Source: JAVBMV01 sp031552145
GTDB taxonomy: Bacteria; Myxococcota; Myxococcia; Myxococcales; UBA5297
Reading direction: 5' to 3'
Assembly (NCBI GenBank): GCA_031552145.1
Contig: JAVBMV010000007.1
Span: 248,001 to 312,000 of the forward strand
Length of the DNA: 64,000 bases
Numbering within the stretch: the first letter of the stretch is position 1; the number at the start of each line of letters is the position of its first letter. Shown in pieces: positions 52,403-60,695 of this stretch. The notes below the pieces were generated by a model that was not told the origin of the DNA, did not search any database, and was given only the letters and a program-made list of their open reading frames with translations. The translations under genes and the position numbers were made by a program.

Positions 52403-53278
52403 GTGACCGCCGCCGAGAAACAGCCATCCAGGATTGTCGTGATCACCGGAATGTCCGGCTCGGGGAAGTCGACCGCGACCCGGGCGCTGGAGGACATCGA
52501 CTACTTCTGCATCGACAACCTGCCGGTAGTGCTCCTGCCCAAAATGACGGAGCTGGCCGTGGCGGCTGGCGCCGAGATCAACCTGCTCGGGATCGTGATC
52601 GATGCGCGCGAGGGGCGCTTCCTGGACGAGGCGCCGCGCTACATCGAAGAGGCGCGTCAGGCGGGGCACGAGATCGAGGTGGTCTTCCTCGACGCCTCGG
52701 AAGAGGTGCTGCTGCGCCGCTTCTCCGAGACACGCAGGCGCCATCCGCTGGCGCCCGAGGGGACACTCATCGAGGGGATCAGGCTCGAGCGGGAGCGGCT
52801 CCTTCCTCTCAGGCGCCTGGCGAACCAGGTGATCGACACCAGCGCGCTCACCGTCCACGAGCTGAAGAACGTCTTCTTGGAGCGCTTCAGCGCAAAGCCA
52901 CGCGGCGGACCCAGCCTCTCTATCGTCTCCTTCGGCTTTAGGTATGGACTGCCGGCGCAGGCCGACCTGGTCTTCGATGTGCGCTTCTTGCCCAACCCCT
53001 ACTTCGTGCCCGAGCTGCGTCCGCTGACGGGGCGCGATCCACGGGTGGCGGCCCATGTGCTGGAGCGAGAGGAGACGGGCACGCTGCTCGCCAAGTTGAC
53101 CGACCTCTGCGACTTTCTGTTGCCGCGTTATCAGCGCGAGGGGAAGGCCTATCTGACGCTGGCGGTGGGCTGCACGGGGGGGAAGCATCGCTCCGTCGCC
53201 ATCGCGCACGAGCTCTGCAAGAGGCTCTCGCCGTCGCATCGGGTCTCTGTCTGGGATCGTGACTCGGAGAAGGAGTAG
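52403..53278 (+). CDS. rapZ: RapZ-family nucleotide-binding protein
   Basis: About 291 residues. Walker A GMSGSGKST near residue 20, DIDYFCIDNLP, and the C-terminal CTGGKHRSVAIAHEL are family hallmarks (formerly YvcJ/YhbJ). In enterobacteria RapZ binds small RNAs controlling glucosamine-6-phosphate synthase. GTG 52403 is preferred because GAGGAG sits 5 bases upstream; GTG 52397 and TTG 52385 are alternatives. Located after hprK, as in many genomes. Confidence 0.93.
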   Translation: MTAAEKQPSRIVVITGMSGSGKSTATRALEDIDYFCIDNLPVVLLPKMTELAVAAGAEINLLGIVIDAREGRFLDEAPRYIEEARQAGHEIEVVFLDASEEVLLRRFSETRRRHPLAPEGTLIEGIRLERERLLPLRRLANQVIDTSALTVHELKNVFLERFSAKPRGGPSLSIVSFGFRYGLPAQADLVFDVRFLPNPYFVPELRPLTGRDPRVAAHVLEREETGTLLAKLTDLCDFLLPRYQREGKAYLTLAVGCTGGKHRSVAIAHELCKRLSPSHRVSVWDRDSEKE

Positions 53279-53333
53279 GCGCGCCGGGCGGGCGGCGCCA
53301 TCATCGGCAGCGCGGGGGGAGAGAGGAGGAGGC

Positions 53334-53768
53334 ATGGTCGGAGTAGTGCTCGTGGCACATGGCCGCTTGGGAGAGGAGCTGCTCGAGACGGCGCGCGCCA
53401 TCGTCGGGCCCTTCGAGTGCGCGTGCTCGGTCTCCATCGAGCCGCAAGAGGGCGTCGAGACGATCCGAGCTAAGATGGCGCGCGCGATCTCCGAGGTAGA
53501 TCGGGGGCGCGGTGTGCTGGTCCTCACCGACATGTTCGGAGGCACCCCCGCCAACATCGCGCTCTCCTTCCTCGACGAGCGGCGGGTCGAGGTAGTGACG
53601 GGCTGCAATCTGCCGATGCTGCTGAAGCTGGGAAGCGCGCGCGACGATCGCGCGGAGCTCAAGGATGTGGCGAGCCTCATCGTGGGCTATGGCCAGAAGA
53701 ACATCGTCTACGCCTCCGAGCTGCTCAACGCGAAGCGGCGAGAGAGGGCCGGAGGGGAGGGCTCGTGA
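53334..53768 (+). CDS. PTS mannose-family EIIA component
   Basis: 144 residues from ATG 53334 (GAGGAGG directly upstream). Active-site His9 in LVAHGRLGEEL, and the family motif TDMFGGTPANIA. It accepts phosphate from HPr and passes it to EIIB. Stop overlaps the EIIB GTG by 4 bases. It heads the four-component permease set EIIA-EIIB-EIIC-EIID. Confidence 0.92.
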   Translation: MVGVVLVAHGRLGEELLETARAIVGPFECACSVSIEPQEGVETIRAKMARAISEVDRGRGVLVLTDMFGGTPANIALSFLDERRVEVVTGCNLPMLLKLGSARDDRAELKDVASLIVGYGQKNIVYASELLNAKRRERAGGEGS

Positions 53769-54256
53769 TCGCGCTCGTGAGGGTCGACAGCCGACTGATC
53801 CATGGACAGGTGGTGGAGGGGTGGCTCCCGCACCTGGGGGTCGACCGCATTTTGGTGCTCGACGCGGCGGCGGCGGCGAGCCCTCTCGCCTGTCAGGCGA
53901 TGGCCATCGCCGTGCCTCCCCCGATCGAGGTGGAGGTGCTCGCGCCCGACACGGTCGACTTCGCGCCATTGGCCGTGTCGCGGGAGCGCGTACTCCTCCT
54001 CGTCCGGAGCGTCGCCGAGGTGGTGCGCGCCTATGGGCGGGGGCTGCGCGCGCCGGTGGTGAACTTGGGCAACATCCACTTCGAGCCCGGGCGCGTCGAG
54101 GTGACCCCCTCGGTCTTCGTCAACCATGCCGAGGTGCGCGCGCTCGAGCTGCTGGAGGAGCAGGGGGCGCGGGTGGAGCTGCGGGCGCTGCCCCGCGATC
54201 CGCCCTGTCTCTTGGGCGAGATCGCGGCGCGCAGTGGAGCGGCCGCGCCGCGCTGA
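53765..54256 (+). CDS. PTS mannose/fructose/sorbose-family EIIB component
   Basis: 163 residues. The phospho-His lies in VDSRLIHGQV near residue 14, followed by the usual VEGWLP. It transfers phosphate from EIIA to the sugar moved by EIIC/EIID. GTG start overlaps the EIIA stop. Substrate cannot be read from the sequence. Confidence 0.92.
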   Translation: MIALVRVDSRLIHGQVVEGWLPHLGVDRILVLDAAAAASPLACQAMAIAVPPPIEVEVLAPDTVDFAPLAVSRERVLLLVRSVAEVVRAYGRGLRAPVVNLGNIHFEPGRVEVTPSVFVNHAEVRALELLEEQGARVELRALPRDPPCLLGEIAARSGAAAPR

Positions 54257-54269
54257 GGGGACCTGGGCA

Positions 54270-55010
54270 ATGGTGAGCGCGCTCTCGCTGGGGACCGTGG
54301 CGGTGACCGCTGGACTGCTCTCGCTAGAGCGGCGCGCCTTTTTGCAGGCGATGCTCTCGAGGCCGCTCATCGCGACGGCGCTCATCGGCCTCGCCGCGGG
54401 TCTCGTGGGGGAGGGGCCCGCGCTCGCCGTGGCGCTCGTCCCCATGGGTGCGGTGCTCGAGCTCTATTTCCTGGGCGAAGTGACCATGGGGGCCTCGCTC
54501 TCGGAGAACGAGAGCTTCGCGGCCATCGCCTGCGCCGCCTGCGCGTCGGGGCTCTTCGGGGCTCAGATGCCCGGGGTGGGGCCGACGGTGGTCTGGACGC
54601 TCTCGGTCATGTTGGCGCTGCCCGCTGCGCGCCTGGGCAGGCGTTGTGACGCGCTCTGCGATCGGAATAACGAGATACGCGCCGCGCGGGGAGGGCTCCA
54701 TGGAGCGAACCTCGCAAGTGTCTGGATCCCTTTTTTCTCGGGGGCCTCCTCGGCGGTGGCCGCGCTGTTGCTTGGCGCGCTCCTCTTGCCGAAGATGGTC
54801 GCGCGCCTCCCACATGGACTGCTTTTAGCCATGCCGCTCGCGTGGGCCGCGTTGACGGTCGCGGCGGCGGCGACCGCGGTGATGGCGATCCGCGCGCCCG
54901 GCACCAAGAGAGGGCGCACGCCGACGCGGCTCATCCTGGGGTGCGCGGTGCTGTTCTCGGCGCTTCCGCTCGTCTTCCGGTTGGTGGAGGGTCTGGGAGG
55001 AGGCGGATGA
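54270..55010 (+). CDS. PTS mannose-family EIIC membrane component
   Basis: 246 residues, hydrophobic, about seven or eight transmembrane helices. Contains the conserved region ALVPMGAVLELYFLGEVTMGASLSENESFAA, close to the substrate site of family members. Its stop overlaps the EIID ATG by 4 bases. With EIID it forms the sugar channel. Confidence 0.87.
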   Translation: MVSALSLGTVAVTAGLLSLERRAFLQAMLSRPLIATALIGLAAGLVGEGPALAVALVPMGAVLELYFLGEVTMGASLSENESFAAIACAACASGLFGAQMPGVGPTVVWTLSVMLALPAARLGRRCDALCDRNNEIRAARGGLHGANLASVWIPFFSGASSAVAALLLGALLLPKMVARLPHGLLLAMPLAWAALTVAAAATAVMAIRAPGTKRGRTPTRLILGCAVLFSALPLVFRLVEGLGGGG

Positions 55011-55840
55011 TGGGGCGATGGGGCCGAGGGCGCAGGGCTGGGCTTGCGCAGCGACCGACGGAACTCGAGGGCGCGCTCGATCGCCGCTCGCTTCTGAGGG
55101 TGCTGTGGCGCTCGCTCTTCATCCTCGCTACGTTCAACCCACGCGACATGCAGGCGGCGGGGTTTGCCTCGGCGCTGGGGCCGGGGCTCGAGCGGCTCTA
55201 TCCGGACGACGAGCGCTTCCGCGCCGCCTTCGAGCGCCACCTGCATTGCCCTTTCAACACGCACCCCTACGTGGCGGCGGCGATCATGGGCGGCGTGCTC
55301 TTCCACGAAGAGCGCGTGGCGAGGCGCGAGGAGACGCCACAGGATGTCGAGCGCTTCAAGCTGACGCTGATGGGGCCACTCGCCGCGCTGGGCGATGGCT
55401 TCTTCTGGCTCTCGCTCAGGCCCGCCGCGGCCGCGCTGGGGGCCTGTGTCGCGCTGCTCGCCGGCCTTTGGGGAGTGTTGCTCTACGCCCTGCTCTTCAA
55501 TGCGGTGCACTTCGCGATGCGCGCCAGCTATCTCTTCGCGGGCTATCGCCTGGGCGACCAGCTGCTCGCGTCACCTCTTCTGGCGCGCCTGCCTGCCATG
55601 GGTCAGCGGTTGCGCTATGCGGCGATGGCCGCGACGGTGGCCGTCGTCGGCGCGAAGGCCGCGGCGCTCCATCTGGATCGCTCCATGGCGCTCGCGCGCC
55701 CGGCGCTCTGGTTCGCGGGAGTCTGGCTCGCCTTTGCGCTGGCGGTCTGGCTCCTCAAGATGGGGGTGTCGCGCAGGCTGCTCTTCTACGGGTCGGCGCT
55801 GGCGGCGCTGGCGTTGGGGTGGGCCTTCGGGTCTCCATAG
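55007..55840 (+). CDS. PTS mannose-family EIID membrane component
   Basis: 277 residues. The cytoplasmic N-terminal half carries the family segments FILATFNPRDMQAAGFASALGP and HLHCPFNTHPYVAAAIMGGVLFHEE, then a Gly-rich GPLAALGDGFFW and several C-terminal transmembrane helices. ATG 55007 overlaps EIIC. The four components look complete, so sugar transport rather than pure regulation is possible. Confidence 0.9.
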   Translation: MMGRWGRGRRAGLAQRPTELEGALDRRSLLRVLWRSLFILATFNPRDMQAAGFASALGPGLERLYPDDERFRAAFERHLHCPFNTHPYVAAAIMGGVLFHEERVARREETPQDVERFKLTLMGPLAALGDGFFWLSLRPAAAALGACVALLAGLWGVLLYALLFNAVHFAMRASYLFAGYRLGDQLLASPLLARLPAMGQRLRYAAMAATVAVVGAKAAALHLDRSMALARPALWFAGVWLAFALAVWLLKMGVSRRLLFYGSALAALALGWAFGSP

Positions 55841-55981
55841 CCAAGTGGGAGAGCGGGATGTAGGAAGGATGTGGATCGATGCAGGGTGAATTGGGTGACG
55901 GGAACCGGCTGTTGCGGTAGCGTGAAGGATGGACTGGGACAAGATGAGAGTCGAGCGCAGGGCGAGCGTGGGAGGCCCGAA

Positions 55982-56260
55982 GTGGCACTGACTGCGAGCG
56001 GTCGTTTCCACATCGTGAACGCCTTGGGACTCCACGCGCGGGCGGCGGCGCAGCTGGTGAAGCTGGCCAATCGATTCGCGAGCGAGGTCTCTCTGGTGAA
56101 GGGCGAGCAGCGCGTGAATGGCAAGAGCATCATGGGTGTGCTGATGTTGGCCGCGACCCAGGGAAGCGAGATCGGGCTCGAGATCGAGGGCGCCGACTGT
56201 GACGCCGCGCTCAAGGCCTTGGGGGAGCTGATCGCCGACGGATTCGGCGAAGGGAAGTAG
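55982..56260 (+). CDS. ptsH: Phosphocarrier protein HPr
   Basis: 92 residues from GTG 55982 (GGAGG 6 bases upstream). The catalytic His18 is in GLHARAAAQ and the regulatory Ser49 in GKSIMGVLMLAA, matching HPr kinase targets in Gram-positives and deltaproteobacteria. It shuttles phosphate from EI to EIIA. The 141 bases before it, after EIID, hold nothing clear. EI follows after 5 bases. Confidence 0.93.
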   Translation: MALTASGRFHIVNALGLHARAAAQLVKLANRFASEVSLVKGEQRVNGKSIMGVLMLAATQGSEIGLEIEGADCDAALKALGELIADGFGEGK

Positions 56261-56265
56261 GGGTG

Positions 56266-58041
56266 ATGGCGCACGCCGCGGCGCAGAGATTGATGGGCAT
56301 CGGCGCCGCTCCCGGCATGGTGGAGGGGCGCGCCTTCATGCTCGATCGCGCGCGCGCGGTGGTGGTGCGCCGCCGGCTCGAGGGGCCCGCCGAAGTGGGC
56401 GCCGAGGTGGAGCGGCTTCGCGCCGCGCTCCAGCTCTCCGACCGGCAGCTCGTCGAGATCAAGGGGAAGGTCCATGACGGCGGCGAGCACGCCCTCATTC
56501 TCGAGGCGCATCGGCTGATGCTGCAGGATCCGCTCTTCGCCGAGGCGGCCGAGGGAATCATCGCGCAGGAATACGTCAACGCCGAGTGGGCGGTGCGCAA
56601 GGTAGTGCGCAAGCTGCGCGCCGAGTTCGAGAAGATGGATGACGCCTACTTCCGCGAGCGCCGGGCCGACATCGGCTTCGTCGGCGAGCGGGTGGTGCGC
56701 AACCTGCTGGGGCACGCGGCCGATCTCGATCCCGAGCGGGAGGAGATGCCGCCGCAGAGCATCGTGGTGGCGCATGATCTGAGCCCCGCCGATGCGGCGC
56801 TCCTGCTCCGCAAGGGCGTGGTGGTCGGCTTCGTCACCGACGTGGGCGGGCATACCTCGCACGTCTCGATCGTGGCGCGCGCGCGGGCGATCCCTTGCGT
56901 GGTGGGCGTCGGGCGCGCCTCGGAGGCGATCGAGCGAGGTGACCTCTTGTTGGTGGATGGGAGGGCTGGCTCCGTCACCGTCAACCCCACCGGCGTGCAG
57001 GTCGAGCAATTTCGGCGCGCCGCGCAGCGGCAGGTGGAGGCGGAGCGGGCGCTTCATGTGCTGCGCGATCTCCCCACGGTGACGACCGACCAGGTGAAGG
57101 TCTCGCTCCTGGCCAACATGGAGTTCGCCGAGCAGGTGCCCGCGATCCTCGAACATGGCGCGGAGGGGATCGGGCTCTACCGCACCGAGTTCCTCTACCT
57201 GGAGCGCGAAGACCTGCCGACGGAAGAGGAGCACTATCAGGCCTACCGCGCCGTCCTCGAGGCGATGGGCGAGCGACCCGTGACGATCCGGACGCTCGAC
57301 ATGGGCGCCGACAAACTGCCGCGCCAAGTAGCTGCGCGCAGGCGCGAGCGCGAGCCGAACCCCGCGATGGGGCTGCGCGCCATTCGCTATTGCCTCAAGC
57401 AGCGCGAGCTCTTCATGGCGCAGCTCAGGGGGCTCTTGCGCGCGAGCGTGCACGGCAACCTCAAGATTATGTTCCCCATGATCAGCGGGCTCTCGGAGCT
57501 GCGCGAAGCGAAGGGGATGCTGCTGCGCGCCCAGGAGGAGCTGACGCGCGAGGGGATCCCCTTCGCCGCGCGCACCCCCATCGGCATCATGGTCGAGACG
57601 CCTGCCGCCGCCTGGGCCGCCGACAAGCTGGCGCAGGAGTGCGACTTCTTCTCGGTGGGCACCAATGATCTGATCCAATATTCGCTCGCGATCGATCGGC
57701 AGAACCGCGAGGTGGCCTATCTCTACAGGCCACTCCACATTGCGGTGCTGCGCTCGGTGCGCTTCGTGGTCGAAGCGGCCCACTCGGCGGGGATCGGCGT
57801 CTCCATGTGTGGGGAGATGGCGGGCGAGCCATCCTTCGCGCTGCTCCTGATCGGCATGGGGCTCGACGCGCTCTCGATGGAGCCTGGGCAGATCCCCCTG
57901 GTAAAACGCCTGCTGCGCTCGGCCACCGCGGAGGAGGGACGGCAGCTCCTCGAGCGCGCTGTTCGCCACAACACCGCCGAGGAGATCGATCGCTTCGTCC
58001 GCGCGCAGATGGAGGCGCGGTTTGGCGAGCTCCTGGAATAG
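56266..58041 (+). CDS. ptsI: PTS enzyme I
   Basis: 591 residues from ATG 56266 (a GTG one codon earlier is possible). N-terminal phosphotransfer domain with active His199 in GGHTSHVSIVAR. C-terminal PEP-binding TIM barrel with TDFLY-type YRTEFLY, the FSVGTNDLIQY signature and catalytic Cys515 in CGEMAGEP. No GAF domain, so it is sugar-type EI rather than PtsP. It uses PEP to phosphorylate HPr and completes the set. Confidence 0.95.
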   Translation: MAHAAAQRLMGIGAAPGMVEGRAFMLDRARAVVVRRRLEGPAEVGAEVERLRAALQLSDRQLVEIKGKVHDGGEHALILEAHRLMLQDPLFAEAAEGIIAQEYVNAEWAVRKVVRKLRAEFEKMDDAYFRERRADIGFVGERVVRNLLGHAADLDPEREEMPPQSIVVAHDLSPADAALLLRKGVVVGFVTDVGGHTSHVSIVARARAIPCVVGVGRASEAIERGDLLLVDGRAGSVTVNPTGVQVEQFRRAAQRQVEAERALHVLRDLPTVTTDQVKVSLLANMEFAEQVPAILEHGAEGIGLYRTEFLYLEREDLPTEEEHYQAYRAVLEAMGERPVTIRTLDMGADKLPRQVAARRREREPNPAMGLRAIRYCLKQRELFMAQLRGLLRASVHGNLKIMFPMISGLSELREAKGMLLRAQEELTREGIPFAARTPIGIMVETPAAAWAADKLAQECDFFSVGTNDLIQYSLAIDRQNREVAYLYRPLHIAVLRSVRFVVEAAHSAGIGVSMCGEMAGEPSFALLLIGMGLDALSMEPGQIPLVKRLLRSATAEEGRQLLERAVRHNTAEEIDRFVRAQMEARFGELLE

Positions 58042-58154
58042 CCGCCTCGAGTAGCCGCCCCGCTGTTCCATGGCGCGCCAGGGGCGCGTATCGCCCCGGT
58101 GCAGCGGCGTCGCCGCGCAGGCATCCGCCGAGCACTTTCCCCTCGCAGCGATCT

Positions 58155-58210
58155 GGGCGCGCGCTTTGGCGCGCCCGTTGCTTCTCGTTGCTTCGCCGCG
58201 TCTCGCGGCG
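58155..58210 (+). other. Two hairpins in the comEA-like leader
   Basis: GGGCGCGC/GCGCGCCC (58155-58176, 6-base loop) and CGCCGCG/CGCGGCG (58194-58210) lie in the 183-base gap after ptsI. The second is just ahead of the AGGAG box of the next gene. The first could end the PTS transcript, but no T-run follows. Confidence 0.35.
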
Positions 58211-58224
58211 TGAGAGGAGCACAC

Positions 58225-58725
58225 ATGAAGAGAGCAGCGAAGTGGGGCCTGGTGCTTGGCGCCGCGGTGGTGGGCCTGGTGGTCGCGCAGGGGATCTGGG
58301 CGCAGCGGCTCACGAGTGGCGCGCGCGCCGCGCCACCGGAGCGGCCAGGGCGCTCGCAAAGTCCAGCGAGTTCCGATAATCCCGCGGCGACCGTGGCGCG
58401 GTCTCGAGAGGTGCCTCCCGAAGAGTCTCTCGAGGTGCCGGTGTCCCCAATAGTTAAAGTGGCCGGCGAGGCGGCCGCGGCGGCCGCGGAGGGTGTCGTG
58501 AACCTCAACACCGCCTCAGAGGCGGAGTTGGAGCGCCTGCCCGGTATCGGGAAGAAGACAGCCAGAGCGATTGTCGCGCATCGAGCGAAGCACCCCTTTC
58601 GCACCATCCAGGAGCTGACCCGTGTGAAGGGTATCGGCGTGAAGAGCTTCCGGAAGCTGGAGCCGCACCTCACTATCGACGGGCCGACGACCCTGAGCGC
58701 CAAGGCGGAGAGGGAGGCGAAGTGA
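58225..58725 (+). CDS. ComEA-like helix-hairpin-helix protein
   Basis: 166 residues. The N-terminal membrane anchor (WGLVLGAAVVGLVVAQGIW) is followed by a flexible Pro/Ala/Ser linker. A C-terminal ComEA-type double HhH is at about residues 92-150 (VNLNTASEAELERLPGIGKKTARAIV; IQELTRVKGIGVKSFRKLEPHL). ComEA proteins bind incoming DNA during natural transformation, but many such short proteins have no proven role. No other competence gene is nearby. Stop overlaps the next gene by 4 bases. Confidence 0.85.
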   Translation: MKRAAKWGLVLGAAVVGLVVAQGIWAQRLTSGARAAPPERPGRSQSPASSDNPAATVARSREVPPEESLEVPVSPIVKVAGEAAAAAAEGVVNLNTASEAELERLPGIGKKTARAIVAHRAKHPFRTIQELTRVKGIGVKSFRKLEPHLTIDGPTTLSAKAEREAK

Positions 58726-59270
58726 GCGGCGCCGATCCCCGGTACGACAAGACCTGCGTGCAGCGCGCTCCGCCAGCGCCGCTCCCATCTTCACCGCCCG
58801 CGGCGAAGTTGGTCACAGCCGCGCCCGAGGGGGCAGAGCAGGCCGAGGTGCGCGAGGCGATCCGCCTGGTGACCTGCTGCGCCGAAGATATCTGGCGGCA
58901 CCTGGGTCCAGGGCTCGAGCAGGAGCATTACTGCAGGGCACTCGAGATCGCGCTCGCCGCCTCCGGCGCGGTCGTCTCTCGGGAGCGGTGGTTGCCCATT
59001 CGCTATCGCCACGCCACGCTGGGTCGGCTCCAGGCGCCGCTCTTGATGCGCGCTCTGGCGATCGTGGTGGGGGCGCCGGGCCCGCGCGACGAGCGCGGGT
59101 GCGAGCGGCTCGACTCGCTCCTTCGCCTCTCGTGTCGGCGCACGGGTCTCAGTGTCACCTTCGGTCCGCGGGGCGCCGAGGTAGAGGAGCGGTGGCTGGA
59201 GGAGGCGCTCTTATTACAGATTGGTGGAGCGAAGACCGAGGGCGAACTCGCGCCCCTTGCCATTGATTGA
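58722..59270 (+). CDS. Degenerate GxxExxY-family protein
   Basis: 182 residues, GTG start overlapping the ComEA-like stop. The core LGPGLEQEHYCRALEIAL is the GxxExxY motif, followed by the expected PIRYRHATLGRL strand. The family is PD-(D/E)XK-related, with an ADLLV...VELKA stretch. Here the aligned region reads APLLMRALAIVVGAPG, so the catalytic Asp, Glu and Lys are missing. Probably a non-catalytic derivative. Its 3' end overlaps the convergent barrel gene by 57 bases. Confidence 0.6.
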   Translation: MSGADPRYDKTCVQRAPPAPLPSSPPAAKLVTAAPEGAEQAEVREAIRLVTCCAEDIWRHLGPGLEQEHYCRALEIALAASGAVVSRERWLPIRYRHATLGRLQAPLLMRALAIVVGAPGPRDERGCERLDSLLRLSCRRTGLSVTFGPRGAEVEERWLEEALLLQIGGAKTEGELAPLAID

Positions 59271-60095
59271 ATGGCGGTAGGCCGCCTCGATGATGACGAC
59301 GTTGCCCACGAGCAGCGAGAGGCCTCCCGTGACGGAGCGCGACTCCCTCAGTCCATCCTCGAAGAAGCCCAGCCGCGGCGCCAACACATTGGCCAAGAGG
59401 AGCTCGGCGCCAGCGGCGTAGCTCTGCACATTTTCGCCCGCGCCATTCTCCTCGAAGAGGACGTCGACATCGACGCGGAAGGAGGAGTCGGAGCCGTAGG
59501 CGACGCCGGCAGCGTAGGAGCGGCGTACCTCGGGGCTGCTCACGTCGATCAGGTTGTAGCCCACGCCGGAGAGCGTGAGGTTGGGCACCGGGATGATCAT
59601 GAGCGCCGCGTCCATCGAGACGGCGCTGGTCGAGACGGGCTTGGAGAGGTCGAAGTACTTGGCGGTGATCCCGGCGAAGACCAGCTCCGAGATAGGGATG
59701 GCGAGCGCGGCGGCGATGAGGTTTCCCGTGCGCCGGGCGGCGCCATCGCCGGAACGATAGTTGTAGTAGCCGACGGCGCCCGAGAGCGGCGTGGGGTCGG
59801 GCGCGTTGAGCTGGCTGTCCACCGCATCGATCCCCAAGACCTGGTAGCGGTGCTTCGAATCGATGAAGAGGCTGCCGGCGATGTTGAGGCGCGTGCTCGC
59901 GGCGATGCCCGCCGGGTTGACGAGCAGCGCTTCGTTTCCGCTGGCGAAGCCGCGGACGGCGCCGCCCATGCCCGCGGCCCTGACCGAGGTGAGATCGCGC
60001 GTGGTGGGCATGCCCTCCTCCGCGCGGAGCGTCGATGGTGCAAAGGTCAGCGAGAGCGCAAGGAGCGCGATCGGAATGGAGACTCTCTTTAGCAT
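59214..60095 (-). CDS. Outer-membrane protein, PorV/FadL-like
   Basis: 293 residues from ATG 60095, which begins a signal peptide (MLKRVSIPIALLALSLTFAPSTLRA). The motif AAGMGGAVRGFASGNEALLVNPAGIA is typical of PorV/PorQ and OmpP1/FadL-type barrels. Long beta-rich body (GVGYNLIDVSSPEVRRSYAAGVAYG; SSFRVDVDVLF). Substrate unknown. Divergent from dksA. Its 3' end overlaps the end of the GxxExxY gene on the other strand. Confidence 0.8.
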   Translation of the reverse strand: MLKRVSIPIALLALSLTFAPSTLRAEEGMPTTRDLTSVRAAGMGGAVRGFASGNEALLVNPAGIAASTRLNIAGSLFIDSKHRYQVLGIDAVDSQLNAPDPTPLSGAVGYYNYRSGDGAARRTGNLIAAALAIPISELVFAGITAKYFDLSKPVSTSAVSMDAALMIIPVPNLTLSGVGYNLIDVSSPEVRRSYAAGVAYGSDSSFRVDVDVLFEENGAGENVQSYAAGAELLLANVLAPRLGFFEDGLRESRSVTGGLSLLVGNVVIIEAAYRHSINGKGREFALGLRSTNL

Positions 60096-60218
60096 GGTGC
60101 AAGAGCTTATCCGCGGCGGCGCGGCGCGCAACTCGGGCGCCGGGGTTTCCACGCGGCGCCGCTGCTGCTACGCTCCGAACGAGTCGTCCCTCTAGAGACA
60201 CCAGGGAAGGAGTAGACG

Positions 60219-60692
60219 ATGGATCAGCAAGCGCTCGAAGCATACCGGCAGCAGTTGAACCGACAGCTTGCGGAGCTCGTGGCCAATGGAGCGGAGACGC
60301 GGGGCCAGCTCGGCACGACCACCCAGCCGCTGCCCGATCCTTCGGATCGCGCCCAGGCAGAATCAGGGAGCGGCTTCGACCTGCGCATGCGCGACAGGGA
60401 TCGCAAGCTGATCAACAAGATCCAGGAGGCACTGGAGCGGATCGAGGGCGGTACTTTCGGGATTTGCGAGGATTGCGGACTGCCCATCGAGGAGAAGCGG
60501 CTGCGGGCGCGCCCCGTCACTTCGCAGTGCATCGACTGCAAGGAAGACTCGGAGCTGCGCGAGAATCGCATGCGCGAGACGGCGGCCGAGGGTGGAGCGC
60601 CGCGAGGCGCGTCACCGGCGGGGACGAAGGGCCCAAAGGGCGCGCTGGGCGAGGAGCCGAAGCGCCGCGAGGGGGCGCGCAAGCGCGGCTAG
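60219..60692 (+). CDS. dksA: DksA/TraR-family transcription regulator
   Basis: 157 residues. An N-terminal coiled coil is followed by a C4 zinc finger (Cys83, 86, 104, 107; CEDC...CIDC). The region between the coils contains the Asp-rich tip found in DksA. It binds the RNA polymerase secondary channel and works with ppGpp. A 40-residue Gly/Lys/Arg-rich tail is unusual. GGAG precedes ATG 60219. Confidence 0.9.
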   Translation: MDQQALEAYRQQLNRQLAELVANGAETRGQLGTTTQPLPDPSDRAQAESGSGFDLRMRDRDRKLINKIQEALERIEGGTFGICEDCGLPIEEKRLRARPVTSQCIDCKEDSELRENRMRETAAEGGAPRGASPAGTKGPKGALGEEPKRREGARKRG

Positions 60693-60695
60693 CGC

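Noticed and set aside
55841..55981. Longer HPr starting at 55871
   Set aside because: It would add 37 unrelated residues before a standard HPr; GTG 55982 has GGAGG at proper spacing and gives the normal family length.
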